DNA of 64,000 nucleotides from Methylocella sp. Lineage in GTDB: Bacteria; Pseudomonadota; Alphaproteobacteria; Rhizobiales; Beijerinckiaceae. The stretch is taken from contig JBBCGG010000001.1 in the NCBI GenBank assembly GCA_037200525.1, positions 831,526 to 895,525 on the forward strand. The letters run 5' to 3'. A program made the position numbers and the translations under genes. Of the stretch, positions 8,394 through 21,336 are shown one piece after another. The notes under the pieces were generated by a model that ran no database searches, had not been told where the DNA came from, and saw only the letters and a program-made list of their open reading frames with translations. Every line of letters starts with the position of its first letter. The first letter of the stretch is position 1.

Positions 8394-8420
8394 CTGGACG
8401 CAGGCAAAGCCTGCGTCCAG
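8394..8420. terminator. Perfect 12-bp hairpin downstream of greA
   Basis: CTGGACGCAGGC, loop AAA, GCCTGCGTCCAG. It lies about 30 bases past the greA stop on the reverse strand, in the stretch between the IS and greA that otherwise holds no gene. There is no T-run, so it may be an RNA 3'-end structure instead of a classic rho-independent terminator. Confidence 0.45.
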
Positions 8421-8449
8421 AAGCATAAGGCTCAGCTTCTTCAAACGGC

Positions 8450-8923
8450 TCAGACGAAAGCCACTTTCAGGATTTCATAGCTCTTGCCGCCGCCGGGCGT
8501 ATTCACCTCGACGGTATCGCCGACTTTTTTGCCGATCAGGGCGCGCGCGGTCGGCGATGTAATCGAGACCCGGCCGGCCTTCACGTCGGCCTCGTTTTCG
8601 CCGACGATCTGATAGGTTTTCTGCTCCTCGGTGTCCTCATCGACCAGCGTCACCGTCGCGCCGAACATCACCGTTGTGCCGGACAGCTTCGACACGTCGA
8701 TTACCTCGGCGCGGGACAATTTATCCTCAAGCTCGGCGACTCGGCCCTCGTTCAGCGACTGGGCCTCCTTGGCGGAATGATATTCGGCGTTCTCGGAAAG
8801 ATCCCCGTGCGAGCGCGCTTCCGCAATCGCCTGGATGATGCGCGGCCGCTCGATCTGCTGGCGCCGCTTCAACTCCTCTTCGAGAGCGATATATCCGCCG
8901 GCCGTCATGGGGAACTTGTCCAT
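8450..8923 (-). CDS. greA: Transcription elongation factor GreA
   Basis: This 157-residue protein is a full-length GreA, which enters the RNA polymerase secondary channel and stimulates cleavage of backtracked transcripts. The N-terminal coiled coil is clear ([20 protein letters not shown], then [20 protein letters not shown] with the acidic tip residues), followed by the FKBP-like C-terminal domain ([38 protein letters not shown]-type region). The start at 8923 gives the normal N-terminus [11 protein letters not shown]; the frame stays open upstream but would add residues unlike the family. It follows carB on the same strand, a common alphaproteobacterial order, with 350 bases between them. 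Confidence 0.95.
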   Translation of the reverse strand: MDKFPMTAGGYIALEEELKRRQQIERPRIIQAIAEARSHGDLSENAEYHSAKEAQSLNEGRVAELEDKLSRAEVIDVSKLSGTTVMFGATVTLVDEDTEEQKTYQIVGENEADVKAGRVSITSPTARALIGKKVGDTVEVNTPGGGKSYEILKVAFV

Positions 8924-9273
8924 GTGATTCTCTTTCGCGTCTTTGTTCTTCTTGACCAATGGTGACCGCTTCGCCGTGGCGCAAGGTGCGCTCACGTCCG
9001 GGAATGGTCGGCTTTTTTGCGCGGGCGCACATACGCCTGCTCCGGGTTCGAGCGCATCACCGCTCGGAACCCGTTCGCCGAATAGCAGACACCTTCATGA
9101 TGCCCACTGCAAGAGGGGCGTTTTCTCAAGGTCGGCGGCGGCCGCAGCGTGACGTCTGCGGGTCCGCTTTCTCAAAGAGGATCGATGCAACTTCGCGGCG
9201 GTTCGTCGAGAACCGCCGCTCCGAAGTTAAGATCTTGTAGAAAAATCACAAATTTTTCAGGACCATGCAGGAT
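8924..9273. other. Intergenic region between carB and greA with a 10-bp hairpin
   Basis: No gene is seen. A perfect inverted repeat, GCGGCGGTTC/GAACCGCCGC with a five-base loop, occupies 9195-9219, about 55 bases past the carB stop on the reverse strand. It lacks a following T-run but may end or stabilise the carB message. The rest must hold the greA promoter, which I cannot place. Confidence 0.4.
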
Positions 9274-12597
<3,324 letters not shown>

Positions 12598-13010
12598 AAA
12601 AAACTCTTTCCCCGTTGCGGCGGGCGTTAGACGTTGGCGGCGCGCAAAAAAGGGCCGCGCCGGGCCCATCCGGCCAACGCGTCCTTGCGCCAAGGCTCAA
12701 AACAGGGTCGTTTCGAGTGTTGGAGGCTCCCCGAGCGAGTTTTGGCGATGAGCCAAAGCCCGCGCGATCGAGCGCGGTCAAGAAGAACGAAGTGTCTCTA
12801 AACTAGAATCTCGCGATTGTGAACCCGCTGGCCTTTGCAGCGGCAATGACGCGGATTGCGCCAGCCGGGCGCAAATCCCGGCCAGAATAATCGAGGTCGC
12901 GTGCGGGACTTCGAAGCATCGGCCAAAAGGCCGCCCGCAACAAAACTGCCCCCGCGGCGATAGCCTAATCCACAGTCCGCAATCGGATTGCGCGCTGGAT
13001 ATCCAAAGCC
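12598..13010. other. Gap between carB and the flippase gene
   Basis: About 413 bases with no supported gene; open frames here are short and composition-driven. Both flanking genes are on the reverse strand, so the stretch holds the carB promoter and the 3' end of the flippase transcript. No hairpin with a T-run stands out. Confidence 0.35.
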
Positions 13011-14345
13011 TCATTTCAATCGGAAATAGCGGCGCAATGTTGAGTCACCGAGATTTATCGGCGCTTGAGCCAGCAGCTTCTTCAAATGCCCTTTCCTGTA
13101 AAGCACAAGGGCGAACATCATTCCGACTGCCGCCTCCGTGACCACGCGAATGAAGGCGATGCCCGCGGCGCCATAGGTCGGCGCCAAAAGATAGGTGAAG
13201 CCTAGGCTGCCGCACTGACCGAGGGAAACCGCCGCTACGAAACTGACGTCAAGCCGCAAAGGCAGCATCAAGTATAATCCAAGCGCGTAATTTATGGCGA
13301 TGATCGGGAATATAAATGAGAGGATCTGCAAGACTTGCACTGACTCAGTAAACTGAAAGCCGGTAAACATATGAATTAGTATTCCTGCGCTGAAAAATGT
13401 TCCTAACGTAAAAATAATGCTGACGGCTAGCAAAACTATCAAAATATATCTAGCCACCAAATACATCGTATCCGGACCGCCTTTCGCTGCTTGATTGTAC
13501 ACATAGGGCATCAGAGCCTGAGTGGCGGGGCTGAAGGCGTTGATGATCGTTCCTGCGAATCTATCGGCCGCGTTCAAAAATCCAACTTGGGCCGGACCAG
13601 CCATCGCTCCAAGAATAAGCGCGATAGCCGCGGCATGGACAGATCCTCCGGCCCTGAAAATGAACATTGGGGCGCCGGACTTTAAATGGTCGAGCAACTT
13701 GCGCCAGTCGATCGAGATGCGCTTGAGCTTGCCCAACGCCATCGCGTGTCCAACAGCCAAAACAATGACCTGAGCGACGAGCTGGCAAAGCAGAACCGTA
13801 TTTATATCCGAGGTCGAATGGACCAAGAAAAAGACAGGGATGAACCACATCAATTGGGCGGAGACATCAAGAGCGGCGGAGGCTGTCGCGCGGCCAGTGC
13901 CAATAAAGTACCAGCTGAGGCTGAATCCTTGCGCTCCGCCGAGGAGGACAATCAAGCTAAGGCTCGCGGGAAACTGAAAGATTGAGGGGGCAAAAAGCGC
14001 CAAAACTCCGAAAACAAGTCCCACCAAGCCAAATAGCGCCAGCTTTACCGTGGTGACGCCTATCAAGATTCCGCTCCGATCGTCGGCTTCGGCTGAGGAA
14101 ATCTCCCTCAGCGCGGATATGCTGAAGCCATATTCAACAATGATCGATATAGCCGTCGCCAGAGACGTCGCAATCGCAAGCACGCCTAGGCCCGATGGAC
14201 CGAGCACCCGCGCCAAGAACGGCAGGGAGGCAAATGAGATCAGGTAACGCGCTACAAACGCGCAATACAGTGAAAGAAATGCCTTTTTCAACGGCGGAGC
14301 CCATGTGTGCGATTGCAAAAGGTAAAAGCAATGAGCAACAAGCAA
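13011..14345 (-). CDS. Wzx-type polysaccharide flippase (MOP superfamily)
   Basis: This protein of up to 444 residues has about twelve hydrophobic helices and the Wzx/PST pattern near its start (FVARYLISFASLPFLARVLG, then GPSGLGVLAIATSLATAISI). The family flips lipid-linked oligosaccharides across the inner membrane for O-antigen or exopolysaccharide assembly. A glycosyltransferase gene lies upstream on the same strand with a 355-base gap, which supports a surface-polysaccharide role, although no polymerase or other sugar genes are nearby. The N-terminus is uncertain: no ATG precedes the first helix, and TTG codons at 14345 or about 14291 (LKKAFLSLYC) are the candidates; neither has a clear ribosome-binding site. 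Confidence 0.82.
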   Translation of the reverse strand: MLVAHCFYLLQSHTWAPPLKKAFLSLYCAFVARYLISFASLPFLARVLGPSGLGVLAIATSLATAISIIVEYGFSISALREISSAEADDRSGILIGVTTVKLALFGLVGLVFGVLALFAPSIFQFPASLSLIVLLGGAQGFSLSWYFIGTGRATASAALDVSAQLMWFIPVFFLVHSTSDINTVLLCQLVAQVIVLAVGHAMALGKLKRISIDWRKLLDHLKSGAPMFIFRAGGSVHAAAIALILGAMAGPAQVGFLNAADRFAGTIINAFSPATQALMPYVYNQAAKGGPDTMYLVARYILIVLLAVSIIFTLGTFFSAGILIHMFTGFQFTESVQVLQILSFIFPIIAINYALGLYLMLPLRLDVSFVAAVSLGQCGSLGFTYLLAPTYGAAGIAFIRVVTEAAVGMMFALVLYRKGHLKKLLAQAPINLGDSTLRRYFRLK

Positions 14346-14700
14346 AGCATTGCGCCGTCCCGGCCGTCGGCGCGTTTATCCGAGCGACGAATTTAAATGA
14401 AAGGCGTCGAGCGACGAGAGGACATGAGGCGTTTAAAACTGAGCAGCGAGGGGTCCTTTGAATTGAGTGCGTCAATGAGGACGAGAAGATCGCCTTTTCA
14501 GGGCGCAAATTCCAGCCCCTCCTTCTTTTCATATCATGGAGCAACGCCTTGTGTCTGTAGCCGCCTCCATGCAGAGTTACGATCTGGGCGGCTTCAGTCA
14601 GCCGCCGCGCGCAGCTTCGCGTTCAAGCGCCCTGCGAGGAACAGCTGGGAAGGCATGTTGTTGAAAGGCGGGCGCGGTTCGCCAAAACCCCAGGCGATCT
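14346..14700. other. Gap between glycosyltransferase and flippase genes
   Basis: About 355 bases without a supported gene. A 7-bp inverted repeat (GGCGGCT/AGCCGCC, six-base loop) lies at 14587-14606, about 95 bases past the glycosyltransferase stop, with no T-run. The region presumably carries the flippase promoter. Confidence 0.3.
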
Positions 14701-15966
14701 TCAGTTCGCTCTGGAGAGGCCTTCGTACTCTTTGAGAAGATCGCCGGTGACGCGCTCCCAAGTGAAGCAGCTGAACGCCCGCTGGCGCGCGGCCCGGCCC
14801 ATGGCTTCTCTGGCGACATCATTCTCAAGCATCTCAAGAAGCGCTCGCGCCAAGGCCGGCGCATCGTTCTTGGCGACCAGCAGCCCCGTCTCGCCATCCT
14901 TGACGGTTTCGACTACGGCTCCGGACCGGCTGGCCACGACGGGAGCGCCCGCCGCCATCGCCTCCACGGGAGGTATGCCGAAACCTTCATCCCAAATTGG
15001 GGGAAAGGCGAAGATGTCCGCGTCGAAATAGCGGTCGACCAGCTCCGCGCGCGGGATCATGCCGAGAAATGCGACTTTGGGGGCGACGTCCGCCGTCAGG
15101 AGAGACTTCAAATGGGATAGATAGTCGCTGCCATACCAAGGAGCGAGGCTCGAAATTGTCGCCTTATCCGCAAGGTCAAAGTTCTCGCTGAGCGGATAGC
15201 CGCCATGGGGGCCGACGACGTCCAGGCGGACGCGAGGGTAGCGCTGAACGACCATGCTGAAGGCGTCCAGCAAAATGTGGATTCCCTTATGAGGCGAAAC
15301 GGCGCCGGCATATAATATCCGCTTCTCCTCGCGCTGACTGCCGACCCGGTAATCCCTGTCGCGACTGAACTCTTCGGCGTCGATGCCGTTGTAGGCGGTC
15401 ACCACGCGATTGGCGATCATCGGGAAATCCCGGCGGGTTTTCTGGGTGATGTAATTGCTGACTGTGGCTATCAGATCGACATTCCGGAGACGCCGCGCGA
15501 GAGTGGGATAATCGTTCTGCGAAAACCACTCGGCGTGCAGTTGCAGGACAATTTTCACTTTGGGATTGAAGGACCGAATCACAGAAACATATTGCGAGCT
15601 GTGCTGGACGTGAATGATGTCGCAGCGCTGCTTTTGGAGATCGGCCGCAACCTGGCGGCCATACGCGGGAAACGACCAGGCAGCGGAGGATGCGGGCGTT
15701 GTCGTCATTCCGAGTTTCATGAGTTCGCGTCCAGTTTTATAAAGGACGCGGTCTCTCATGTTTGGAGGGAAGAAGTGGAAGCGCACCCCGCGGTCAACCA
15801 AATATGTGGGAGCGCCGCCATGCCGGTGTTGCTGCCCGTAGACAACGACCTCGCAGAACTTAGCGAGGCAACCAACTGTCCCGTAGGTGCAAGCTCCCAC
15901 CGAGGTTTGGTACGGCGGCAGGATGACATCAATCGGCTGGTTGACGAACGCTACCCTCATCGTCAT
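14701..15966 (-). CDS. Glycosyltransferase family 4
   Basis: This 421-residue protein has the GT-B fold signature of GT4 enzymes. The N-terminal half has the acceptor-domain pattern (RVAFVNQPIDVILPPYQTSV) and a HVQHSSQY loop. The C-terminal half carries the nucleotide-sugar site: LYAGAVSPHKGIHILLDAF, then FAFPPIWDEGFGIPPVEAMA with the conserved E(x7)E motif, and AAGAPVVASRSG. It transfers a sugar from an activated donor, probably to a lipid-linked or capsular glycan; donor and acceptor cannot be told from sequence. The flippase gene downstream fits. The start is ATG at 15966 or 15960. Confidence 0.88.
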   Translation of the reverse strand: MTMRVAFVNQPIDVILPPYQTSVGACTYGTVGCLAKFCEVVVYGQQHRHGGAPTYLVDRGVRFHFFPPNMRDRVLYKTGRELMKLGMTTTPASSAAWSFPAYGRQVAADLQKQRCDIIHVQHSSQYVSVIRSFNPKVKIVLQLHAEWFSQNDYPTLARRLRNVDLIATVSNYITQKTRRDFPMIANRVVTAYNGIDAEEFSRDRDYRVGSQREEKRILYAGAVSPHKGIHILLDAFSMVVQRYPRVRLDVVGPHGGYPLSENFDLADKATISSLAPWYGSDYLSHLKSLLTADVAPKVAFLGMIPRAELVDRYFDADIFAFPPIWDEGFGIPPVEAMAAGAPVVASRSGAVVETVKDGETGLLVAKNDAPALARALLEMLENDVAREAMGRAARQRAFSCFTWERVTGDLLKEYEGLSRAN

Positions 15967-16302
15967 GCGATCCGCAATTTTCCGGTACGGTTTGACGCTG
16001 CGCAGGTCGGAATTTAGTCTTAGGGAACGCTGTATTTTCGGACGTGGCCGGTTCGCGGTCTCGTGATACTCCGTCTACAATAACTATTCCTCCGCAATTG
16101 GCACGGCGTCAACAACGGAAAAATCTTGAAGCAGCGATGGAGCGTTGAGCTCTGTCGCGTTGAAAACGGAAGCGCGGCAAATAATCAGGCTGAATGGACG
16201 GCGCCGAACTCCCTGACCATCATCGCAATGCGGCGGCGCATCGATCGAGTTGCGAAGCGCCGGCGTTCGGTTGCGCCCAAAGTTGAGAAAGGTTTGCGCA
16301 TA
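15967..16302. other. Divergent intergenic region
   Basis: About 336 bases between the divergently transcribed glycosyltransferase and alcohol dehydrogenase genes. It should hold both promoters. Open frames crossing it are extensions of the dehydrogenase frame without homology to that family. Nothing else is recognisable. Confidence 0.35.
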
Positions 16303-17298
16303 ATGAAAGCGATGATTTTTGAAGGCCCGCGCAAACCTCTGGTTTTCCGGGAAACGCCCATGCCTCAACCTGACGAAGATCAGGTCCTGATCCGCGTCCG
16401 CGCCTGCGCCGTCTGCCGCACGGATCTCCACATCATTGACGGCGAACTTGCGCAGCCGAAGCTTCCGCTTATCCCCGGCCATGAAATCGTCGGCGTGGTG
16501 GCGGGCAAAGGCGCGCGGGTCGATCGCTTCAAACTGGGGGATCGCGTTGGCGTCCCGTGGCTCGGCTGGACCTGCGGCGTCTGTGAGTTCTGCCGTTCGG
16601 GTCGAGAAAATCTATGCGATAAAGCGGGCTTTACGGGCTACCAGATCGACGGCGGATTTGCGCAATTCACCGTCGCAAATCAGCGTTTCTGTTTTGCGCT
16701 TCCCGATTTCTATACTGACGTTGAAGCGGCTCCGTTGCTTTGCGCCGGATTGATCGGCTATCGCTCGCTGCGCCTCGCCGGGGAAGGGCGCCGTCTCGGC
16801 ATTTATGGCTTTGGCGCCGCGGCGCATATCGTCGCTCAGGTAGCCGAGCATCAGGGCTGGGAGATCTACGCCTTCACCCGGCCGGGCGATGCGGCGGCCG
16901 AGGATTTTGCGCGGGAGCTCGGCGCCGTCTGGGCTGGCGGCTCGTTGACGCCCCCGCCTCAGCCCCTTGACGCGGCGCTGATCTTTGCGCCTGTGGGGTC
17001 GCTGGTTCCGGCCGCGCTCCGCGCGCTGGGAAAAGGGGGAACCGTTGTGTGCGGCGGCATCCACATGAGCGACATACCCGCATTCCCCTATGCCGACCTA
17101 TGGGAGGAGCGGGTCATCCGCTCCGTGGCCAATCTGACGCGCCGGGACGCCGAGGAGTTCCTTGCCCTGGCGCCGCAGGTTCCCGTCAAAACAAGGACGG
17201 TTTCCTATCCGTTGGAACGAGCCAATGAGGCGCTCGACGATCTTCGTCACAGCCGCATCTCCGGCGCCGCCGTTCTCACGCCGCCGCCGGTAGAATGA
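16303..17298 (+). CDS. Zinc-dependent alcohol dehydrogenase family protein
   Basis: This 331-residue medium-chain dehydrogenase has the catalytic zinc ligands C38 (ACAVCRTDLH) and H60-E61 (IPGHEIVG) and the four-Cys structural zinc lobe (C91, C94, C97, C105 in CGVCEFCRSGRENLC). The NAD(P)-binding region reads LGIYGFGAAAHIVAQVAEHQ, an unusual variant of GxGxxG. The start at 16303 gives the family N-terminus MKAMIFEGPRKPL; the frame is open 59 codons upstream but that part is not family-like. It belongs to the propanol-preferring/AdhP-like group; its substrate is unknown. The next gene, pncA, starts 127 bases later. Confidence 0.88.
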   Translation: MKAMIFEGPRKPLVFRETPMPQPDEDQVLIRVRACAVCRTDLHIIDGELAQPKLPLIPGHEIVGVVAGKGARVDRFKLGDRVGVPWLGWTCGVCEFCRSGRENLCDKAGFTGYQIDGGFAQFTVANQRFCFALPDFYTDVEAAPLLCAGLIGYRSLRLAGEGRRLGIYGFGAAAHIVAQVAEHQGWEIYAFTRPGDAAAEDFARELGAVWAGGSLTPPPQPLDAALIFAPVGSLVPAALRALGKGGTVVCGGIHMSDIPAFPYADLWEERVIRSVANLTRRDAEEFLALAPQVPVKTRTVSYPLERANEALDDLRHSRISGAAVLTPPPVE

Positions 17299-17424
17299 TT
17301 GGCTAGCGCATGACCCTTCGGCTGCGTCGCGGCGCATTCTCCGACGCGCCGGAAGATTGTGCTATGGAGCATCGCCAAGGGGCCAAGCTGCGCGTGCGCA
17401 AGCCAGGCGCGTAATGGAGAGGCG

Positions 17425-18063
17425 ATGACAGCCAAGATCAGGATCGAGCCCAGCGATATCTTCCTCGTCGTAGACGTCCAAAACGACTTTTGTCCCGGCG
17501 GCCGCCTGCCTGTTCCGCATGGCGATGAAGTTGTCGCGCCGATCAATCGCCTCGCGCGGAGTTTTGATCATGTGGTGCTGACGCAGGACTGGCATCCGCC
17601 CGCGCATCGCTCCTTCGCCGCCTCGCATCAGGGACGAGAAGTTTACGAAGCAATCGAAGCGGATTACGGCGCGCAGATCCTGTGGCCCGACCATTGCGTC
17701 TGGGGAACGCCCGGCGCGGCGTTCCATGAGGATTTGAGGATCCCGCATGCGGAGCTGATCCTGCGCAAAGGTTTTAGGCCGGCTATCGATTCCTATTCGG
17801 CTTTCTTCGAGAGCGATCGCACAACGCCGACAGGGCTCGCCGGCTATTTGCGCGAACGCGGATTTCAAAGGGTTTTTCTCGCGGGGCTCGCCTTTGACTT
17901 CTGCGTGCGCTATTCAGCGCAGGATGCGCAACGCCAAGGATTCGCAGCCATCGTCATTGAGGATGCCTGCCGGGGAATTGATATGGATGGCTCCGTACAG
18001 GCGACCCGAGAGAGTTTCGTCGCGCAAGGCGTCAGGGTTGTCGCGGCTGAAGCCATCGGCTAG
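17425..18063 (+). CDS. pncA: Nicotinamidase/pyrazinamidase
   Basis: This 212-residue cysteine hydrolase converts nicotinamide to nicotinic acid for NAD salvage. The catalytic triad D17 (VVDVQNDF), K115 (LRKGFRP) and C160 (LAFDFCV) is complete, and metal ligands D55, H57 and H61 appear in TQDWHPPAH. Length is normal for PncA. The ATG at 17425 follows a GGAGAGG ribosome-binding site. The ABC transporter starting at 18201 is on the same strand but 137 bases away, so it is probably a separate unit. Confidence 0.94.
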   Translation: MTAKIRIEPSDIFLVVDVQNDFCPGGRLPVPHGDEVVAPINRLARSFDHVVLTQDWHPPAHRSFAASHQGREVYEAIEADYGAQILWPDHCVWGTPGAAFHEDLRIPHAELILRKGFRPAIDSYSAFFESDRTTPTGLAGYLRERGFQRVFLAGLAFDFCVRYSAQDAQRQGFAAIVIEDACRGIDMDGSVQATRESFVAQGVRVVAAEAIG

Positions 18064-18200
18064 AGCGTTAGCCGGAGTTTGGGTCAGATCATGCATTAAA
18101 ACATCTAAAGACGCGTCGGGCCAGCGCGCCCGATTGAAGCAATTGCCCTAGCGTCGTCGGGCGCCGACCCCGACTTAGATCTTCTCCATCAGGCATCAAC

Positions 18201-19121
18201 GTGACGTCGATTATTTCCGTTTCCGATCTGACAAAGACCTACGCTTCCGGTTTCCAGGCGCTGAAGGCTGTTAATCTCGAGATCCGCCAGGGCGAGATAT
18301 TCGCTTTGCTCGGGCCAAACGGCGCGGGCAAAACGACGCTGATCAACATCATCTGCGGGATCGTCAACCCAACGAGCGGCGTTGCGCTGGCGGGCGGGCA
18401 TGACATCGTTCGCGACTACCGAGCCGCGCGATCAAAGATCGGCCTCGTGCCGCAGGAGCTATCGACGGACTCGTTCGAGACGGTGTTGGCCACGGTCCGA
18501 TTCAGCCGCGGTCTTTTCGGCAAAGCCGCCAACGAGGCCTATATCGAAAAGGTGCTGAGGGACCTGTCCTTGTGGGACAAGAAAGACAATAAGATCATGA
18601 CATTGTCGGGCGGCATGAAGCGCCGCGTCATGATCGCCAAGGCGTTATCGCATGAACCGACAATTTTGTTTCTCGACGAGCCTTCGGCGGGCGTTGACGT
18701 CGAGCTTCGGCGGGATATGTGGGAGATGGTGCGATCCTTGCGCGCCACCGGAGTCACTATCATCCTCACAACCCATTACATCGAAGAGGCCGAAGAAATG
18801 GCTGACCGGATCGGGGTGATTCGCAAGGGCGAAATCATTCTGGTTGAGGATAAGGCGACCTTGATGGAGAAGTTCGGCGAGAAGCAGCTGACGCTTGCGC
18901 TGCGCAGCAGATTGGAGCGCATTCCGAAGGAGCTTTCGGGGTTCAAGCTAGAGCTGTCGGCGGATGGATGTCAGCTCGTTTACACGTTTGACGCGGAAGG
19001 CGATGGAACGGGAATCGCCGCGTTGATGAGGCAGCTTGGCGAACTTGGGATCGATTTCAAGGATCTTCACACGCGCCAAAGCTCGCTCGAAGAAATTTTC
19101 GTCAGTCTGGTGAGGGCGTAG
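18201..19121 (+). CDS. ABC transporter ATP-binding protein
   Basis: This 306-residue ATPase has Walker A ([16 protein letters not shown]), the signature motif ([15 protein letters not shown]), Walker B with catalytic Glu ([15 protein letters not shown]) and the H-loop ([14 protein letters not shown]). It starts at GTG 18201. The extra C-terminal domain of about 80 residues ([18 protein letters not shown] onward) is typical of DrrA/CcmA-like exporter ATPases. The permease gene begins two bases after its stop, so the two form one ABC-2 exporter. Homologues often export drugs, lipids or polysaccharides; the substrate is unknown. Confidence 0.93.
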   Translation: MTSIISVSDLTKTYASGFQALKAVNLEIRQGEIFALLGPNGAGKTTLINIICGIVNPTSGVALAGGHDIVRDYRAARSKIGLVPQELSTDSFETVLATVRFSRGLFGKAANEAYIEKVLRDLSLWDKKDNKIMTLSGGMKRRVMIAKALSHEPTILFLDEPSAGVDVELRRDMWEMVRSLRATGVTIILTTHYIEEAEEMADRIGVIRKGEIILVEDKATLMEKFGEKQLTLALRSRLERIPKELSGFKLELSADGCQLVYTFDAEGDGTGIAALMRQLGELGIDFKDLHTRQSSLEEIFVSLVRA

Positions 19122-19123
19122 CC

Positions 19124-19885
19124 ATGAATGTTCACGCCATCCGAGCGATCTACCTTTTTGAGATGGCCCGCACCTGGCGCACCTTGCTGCAAAGCATCGT
19201 TTCGCCTGTGATCTCGACGGCGCTCTATTTCATCGTCTTTGGCGCAGCCATCGGCGCGCATATGACGTCGATTGATGGGGTCAGCTACGGAGCCTTCATC
19301 GTGCCGGGGCTGATCATGCTTTCGCTGCTGACGCAGAGCATCGCCAACGCGTCCTTCGGCATATTCTTCCCGAAATTTACGGGGACGATCTATGAGATTC
19401 TTTCGGCCCCGGCTTCAGCTGTAGAGATCGTCTGCGGCTATGTCGGCGCCTCTGCGACCAAGTCTATTCTTATCGGCGTCATCATCCTCATCACCGCAAG
19501 GCTGTTCGTGGCGTTCGACGTAGCGCATCCATTTTGGATGCTGAGTTTCCTGATTCTCACCGCCATCACTTTCAGTCTGTTCGGATTCATCATCGGCATA
19601 TGGGCCGAAGGGTTTGAAATGCTGCAATTGACGCCGCTGCTGATTGTGACGCCGCTGACGTTTTTGGGCGGCAGCTTCTATTCCATCGATATGTTGCCGC
19701 CGTTCTGGCGAACGGTCACCTTGGCCAATCCGGTCGTCTACCTCGTCAGCGGATTTCGCTGGAGTTTTTATGAGACGTCCGACGTCAGCGTCGGCGTCAG
19801 CCTCGGGATGACCCTCGCCTTTCTGATTCTGTGTCTGGCGGCGATCTGGTGGATTTTCAGGACGGGATATAAGCTCAGAGCCTGA
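19124..19885 (+). CDS. ABC-2 type transporter permease
   Basis: This 253-residue membrane protein has about six transmembrane helices and the ABC-2 family pattern ([53 protein letters not shown] followed by [20 protein letters not shown]). It partners the ATPase immediately upstream (two-base gap, surely cotranscribed). The C-terminal [19 protein letters not shown] stretch is the usual family hallmark. The Nramp-like gene downstream is convergent. Confidence 0.92.
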   Translation: MNVHAIRAIYLFEMARTWRTLLQSIVSPVISTALYFIVFGAAIGAHMTSIDGVSYGAFIVPGLIMLSLLTQSIANASFGIFFPKFTGTIYEILSAPASAVEIVCGYVGASATKSILIGVIILITARLFVAFDVAHPFWMLSFLILTAITFSLFGFIIGIWAEGFEMLQLTPLLIVTPLTFLGGSFYSIDMLPPFWRTVTLANPVVYLVSGFRWSFYETSDVSVGVSLGMTLAFLILCLAAIWWIFRTGYKLRA

Positions 19886-19912
19886 TTGCGGGCGCGAGCG
19901 CGGCGCCGACGA

Positions 19913-21202
19913 TCAAAGCGCCAGAAAGGCGATGCTCGCGACCAGCATGACGGCTGTCGCCAACCATCCAATTGCGGTCATCGGCCACGGCAGGACAAGC
20001 TCTCCCATGATGCGCCGGTTGTTGGCGATCAGCAACATCGCCATCATGAGGGGCGCTGCCAGAAGACCGTTCAGGACCGCGCTCCAGTAAAGCGCCTTGA
20101 TCGGATCGATGCCTACAAAATTAAGCGCGAGACCAATGAGCGTCGCCAGCGCAATGACGCCATAAAAGGCGCGGGCGTCCTCGAGTTTGCGGTCGAGGCC
20201 TTCTACCCAATCGAAGGTCTCGCAGACGGCATAGGCGGCGGACCCAGCCAGCACTGGCACGGCCAAAAGTCCTGCGCCGATAATGCCGGCGGCGAATATG
20301 ACGAAGGTCAGGGGCCCGGCGATCGGACGCAACGCTTCGGCCGCTTGCGCGGATGTCTGTATTTCGGTCATTCCGCTGGCGTGCAGGGTCGCCGCCGTGG
20401 CGAGGATGATGAACAAGGAGATCAGGTTGGAGAGCCCCATGCCCACCCAGGTGTCGATGCTCATGCGTTGAAACTCGGGAGCCGCTTTGCCTGGGGTGAT
20501 GTAGAGCGGGTTCGTCGCTCGGCGGAGTTGTTCCTCGATTTCCTGCGAGGCCTGCCAAAAGAAGAGATAAGGACTGATGGTGGTGCCGAGCACCGCGACA
20601 ATGGCCATCGCATGTGCGGAATCAAGTACGACCGTCGGAATGAAAATGCTCTTGAGCGCTTCGCCCCATGGAACCTCCACGGCTATGACGACGACGACAT
20701 AAGAAAACAGCGAAAGCGTCATCCATTTCAACACCGCCGCATATCGGGCGTAATTCAAAAACACCTGGAGAAGAATGCAGATTGCCGCGAATGCGATCGT
20801 ATAGATCAGCGCGGGGCCGCCGACGAGAAGCTGAAGCGCCGAACCCATCGCGCCAAGGTCTGCTCCGAGATTGGCGACGTTGGCGATCAGCAACAGCAAT
20901 ACGATGATTCGCAGCAGCCAGCGCGGATAGTGACGGCGCAAATTCTGCGCGATGCCGCGTCCCGTTACGCACCCGATGCGGGCGGCGATCGCCTGCGTCA
21001 CCGCCATCAGCGGATAACTGAACAGCATGATCCATGACAGCTGATAGCCAAATTGCGCGCCGACCTGGCTATAGGTCGCAATTCCGCTGGGGTCGTCGTC
21101 CGCAGCGCCCGTCACGAGACCAGGTCCCAAGGCTCGGAAGACGGTGCGCAAAGCTCCGCCGCGCGGCGCCTCTTCGTTATCTGCGTCGATGCGATCGGTC
21201 AT
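19913..21202 (-). CDS. Nramp-family divalent metal transporter, non-canonical ion site
   Basis: This 429-residue protein has about eleven transmembrane helices and the Nramp fold pattern. Canonical Nramps use DPGN in helix 1 and MPH in helix 6 to bind Mn or Fe. Here helix 1 reads GPGLVTGAADDDPSGIATYS (Asp kept, Asn replaced) and helix 6 reads LGTTISPYLFFWQASQE, where Met is replaced by Ser. That points to Nramp-related carriers with altered metal preference, possibly larger or harder ions such as Mg, but the substrate cannot be read from sequence. It is transcribed alone and convergent with the ABC permease. Confidence 0.85.
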   Translation of the reverse strand: MTDRIDADNEEAPRGGALRTVFRALGPGLVTGAADDDPSGIATYSQVGAQFGYQLSWIMLFSYPLMAVTQAIAARIGCVTGRGIAQNLRRHYPRWLLRIIVLLLLIANVANLGADLGAMGSALQLLVGGPALIYTIAFAAICILLQVFLNYARYAAVLKWMTLSLFSYVVVVIAVEVPWGEALKSIFIPTVVLDSAHAMAIVAVLGTTISPYLFFWQASQEIEEQLRRATNPLYITPGKAAPEFQRMSIDTWVGMGLSNLISLFIILATAATLHASGMTEIQTSAQAAEALRPIAGPLTFVIFAAGIIGAGLLAVPVLAGSAAYAVCETFDWVEGLDRKLEDARAFYGVIALATLIGLALNFVGIDPIKALYWSAVLNGLLAAPLMMAMLLIANNRRIMGELVLPWPMTAIGWLATAVMLVASIAFLAL

Positions 21203-21336
21203 CTGATCCCAATTTGAAAACGGGCGGCGACCGCGAGAACAGTTGAGGCGGAGTGGGCGTTTTGGCTAAGCGCCAACCGCAACAAAACGCCCACAACCTA
21301 AAGGTTGACGCAGGAACAGCCTTTCCGAACGCGGCC

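Noticed and set aside
9030-9080. tRNA-like GGTTCGAGCGC segment
   Set aside because: Only a T-loop-like word; no acceptor or anticodon stems can be drawn around it.
19886-21037. 383-codon plus-strand open frame
   Set aside because: Antisense to the Nramp-like transporter; highly charged mirror sequence with no membrane or domain pattern.
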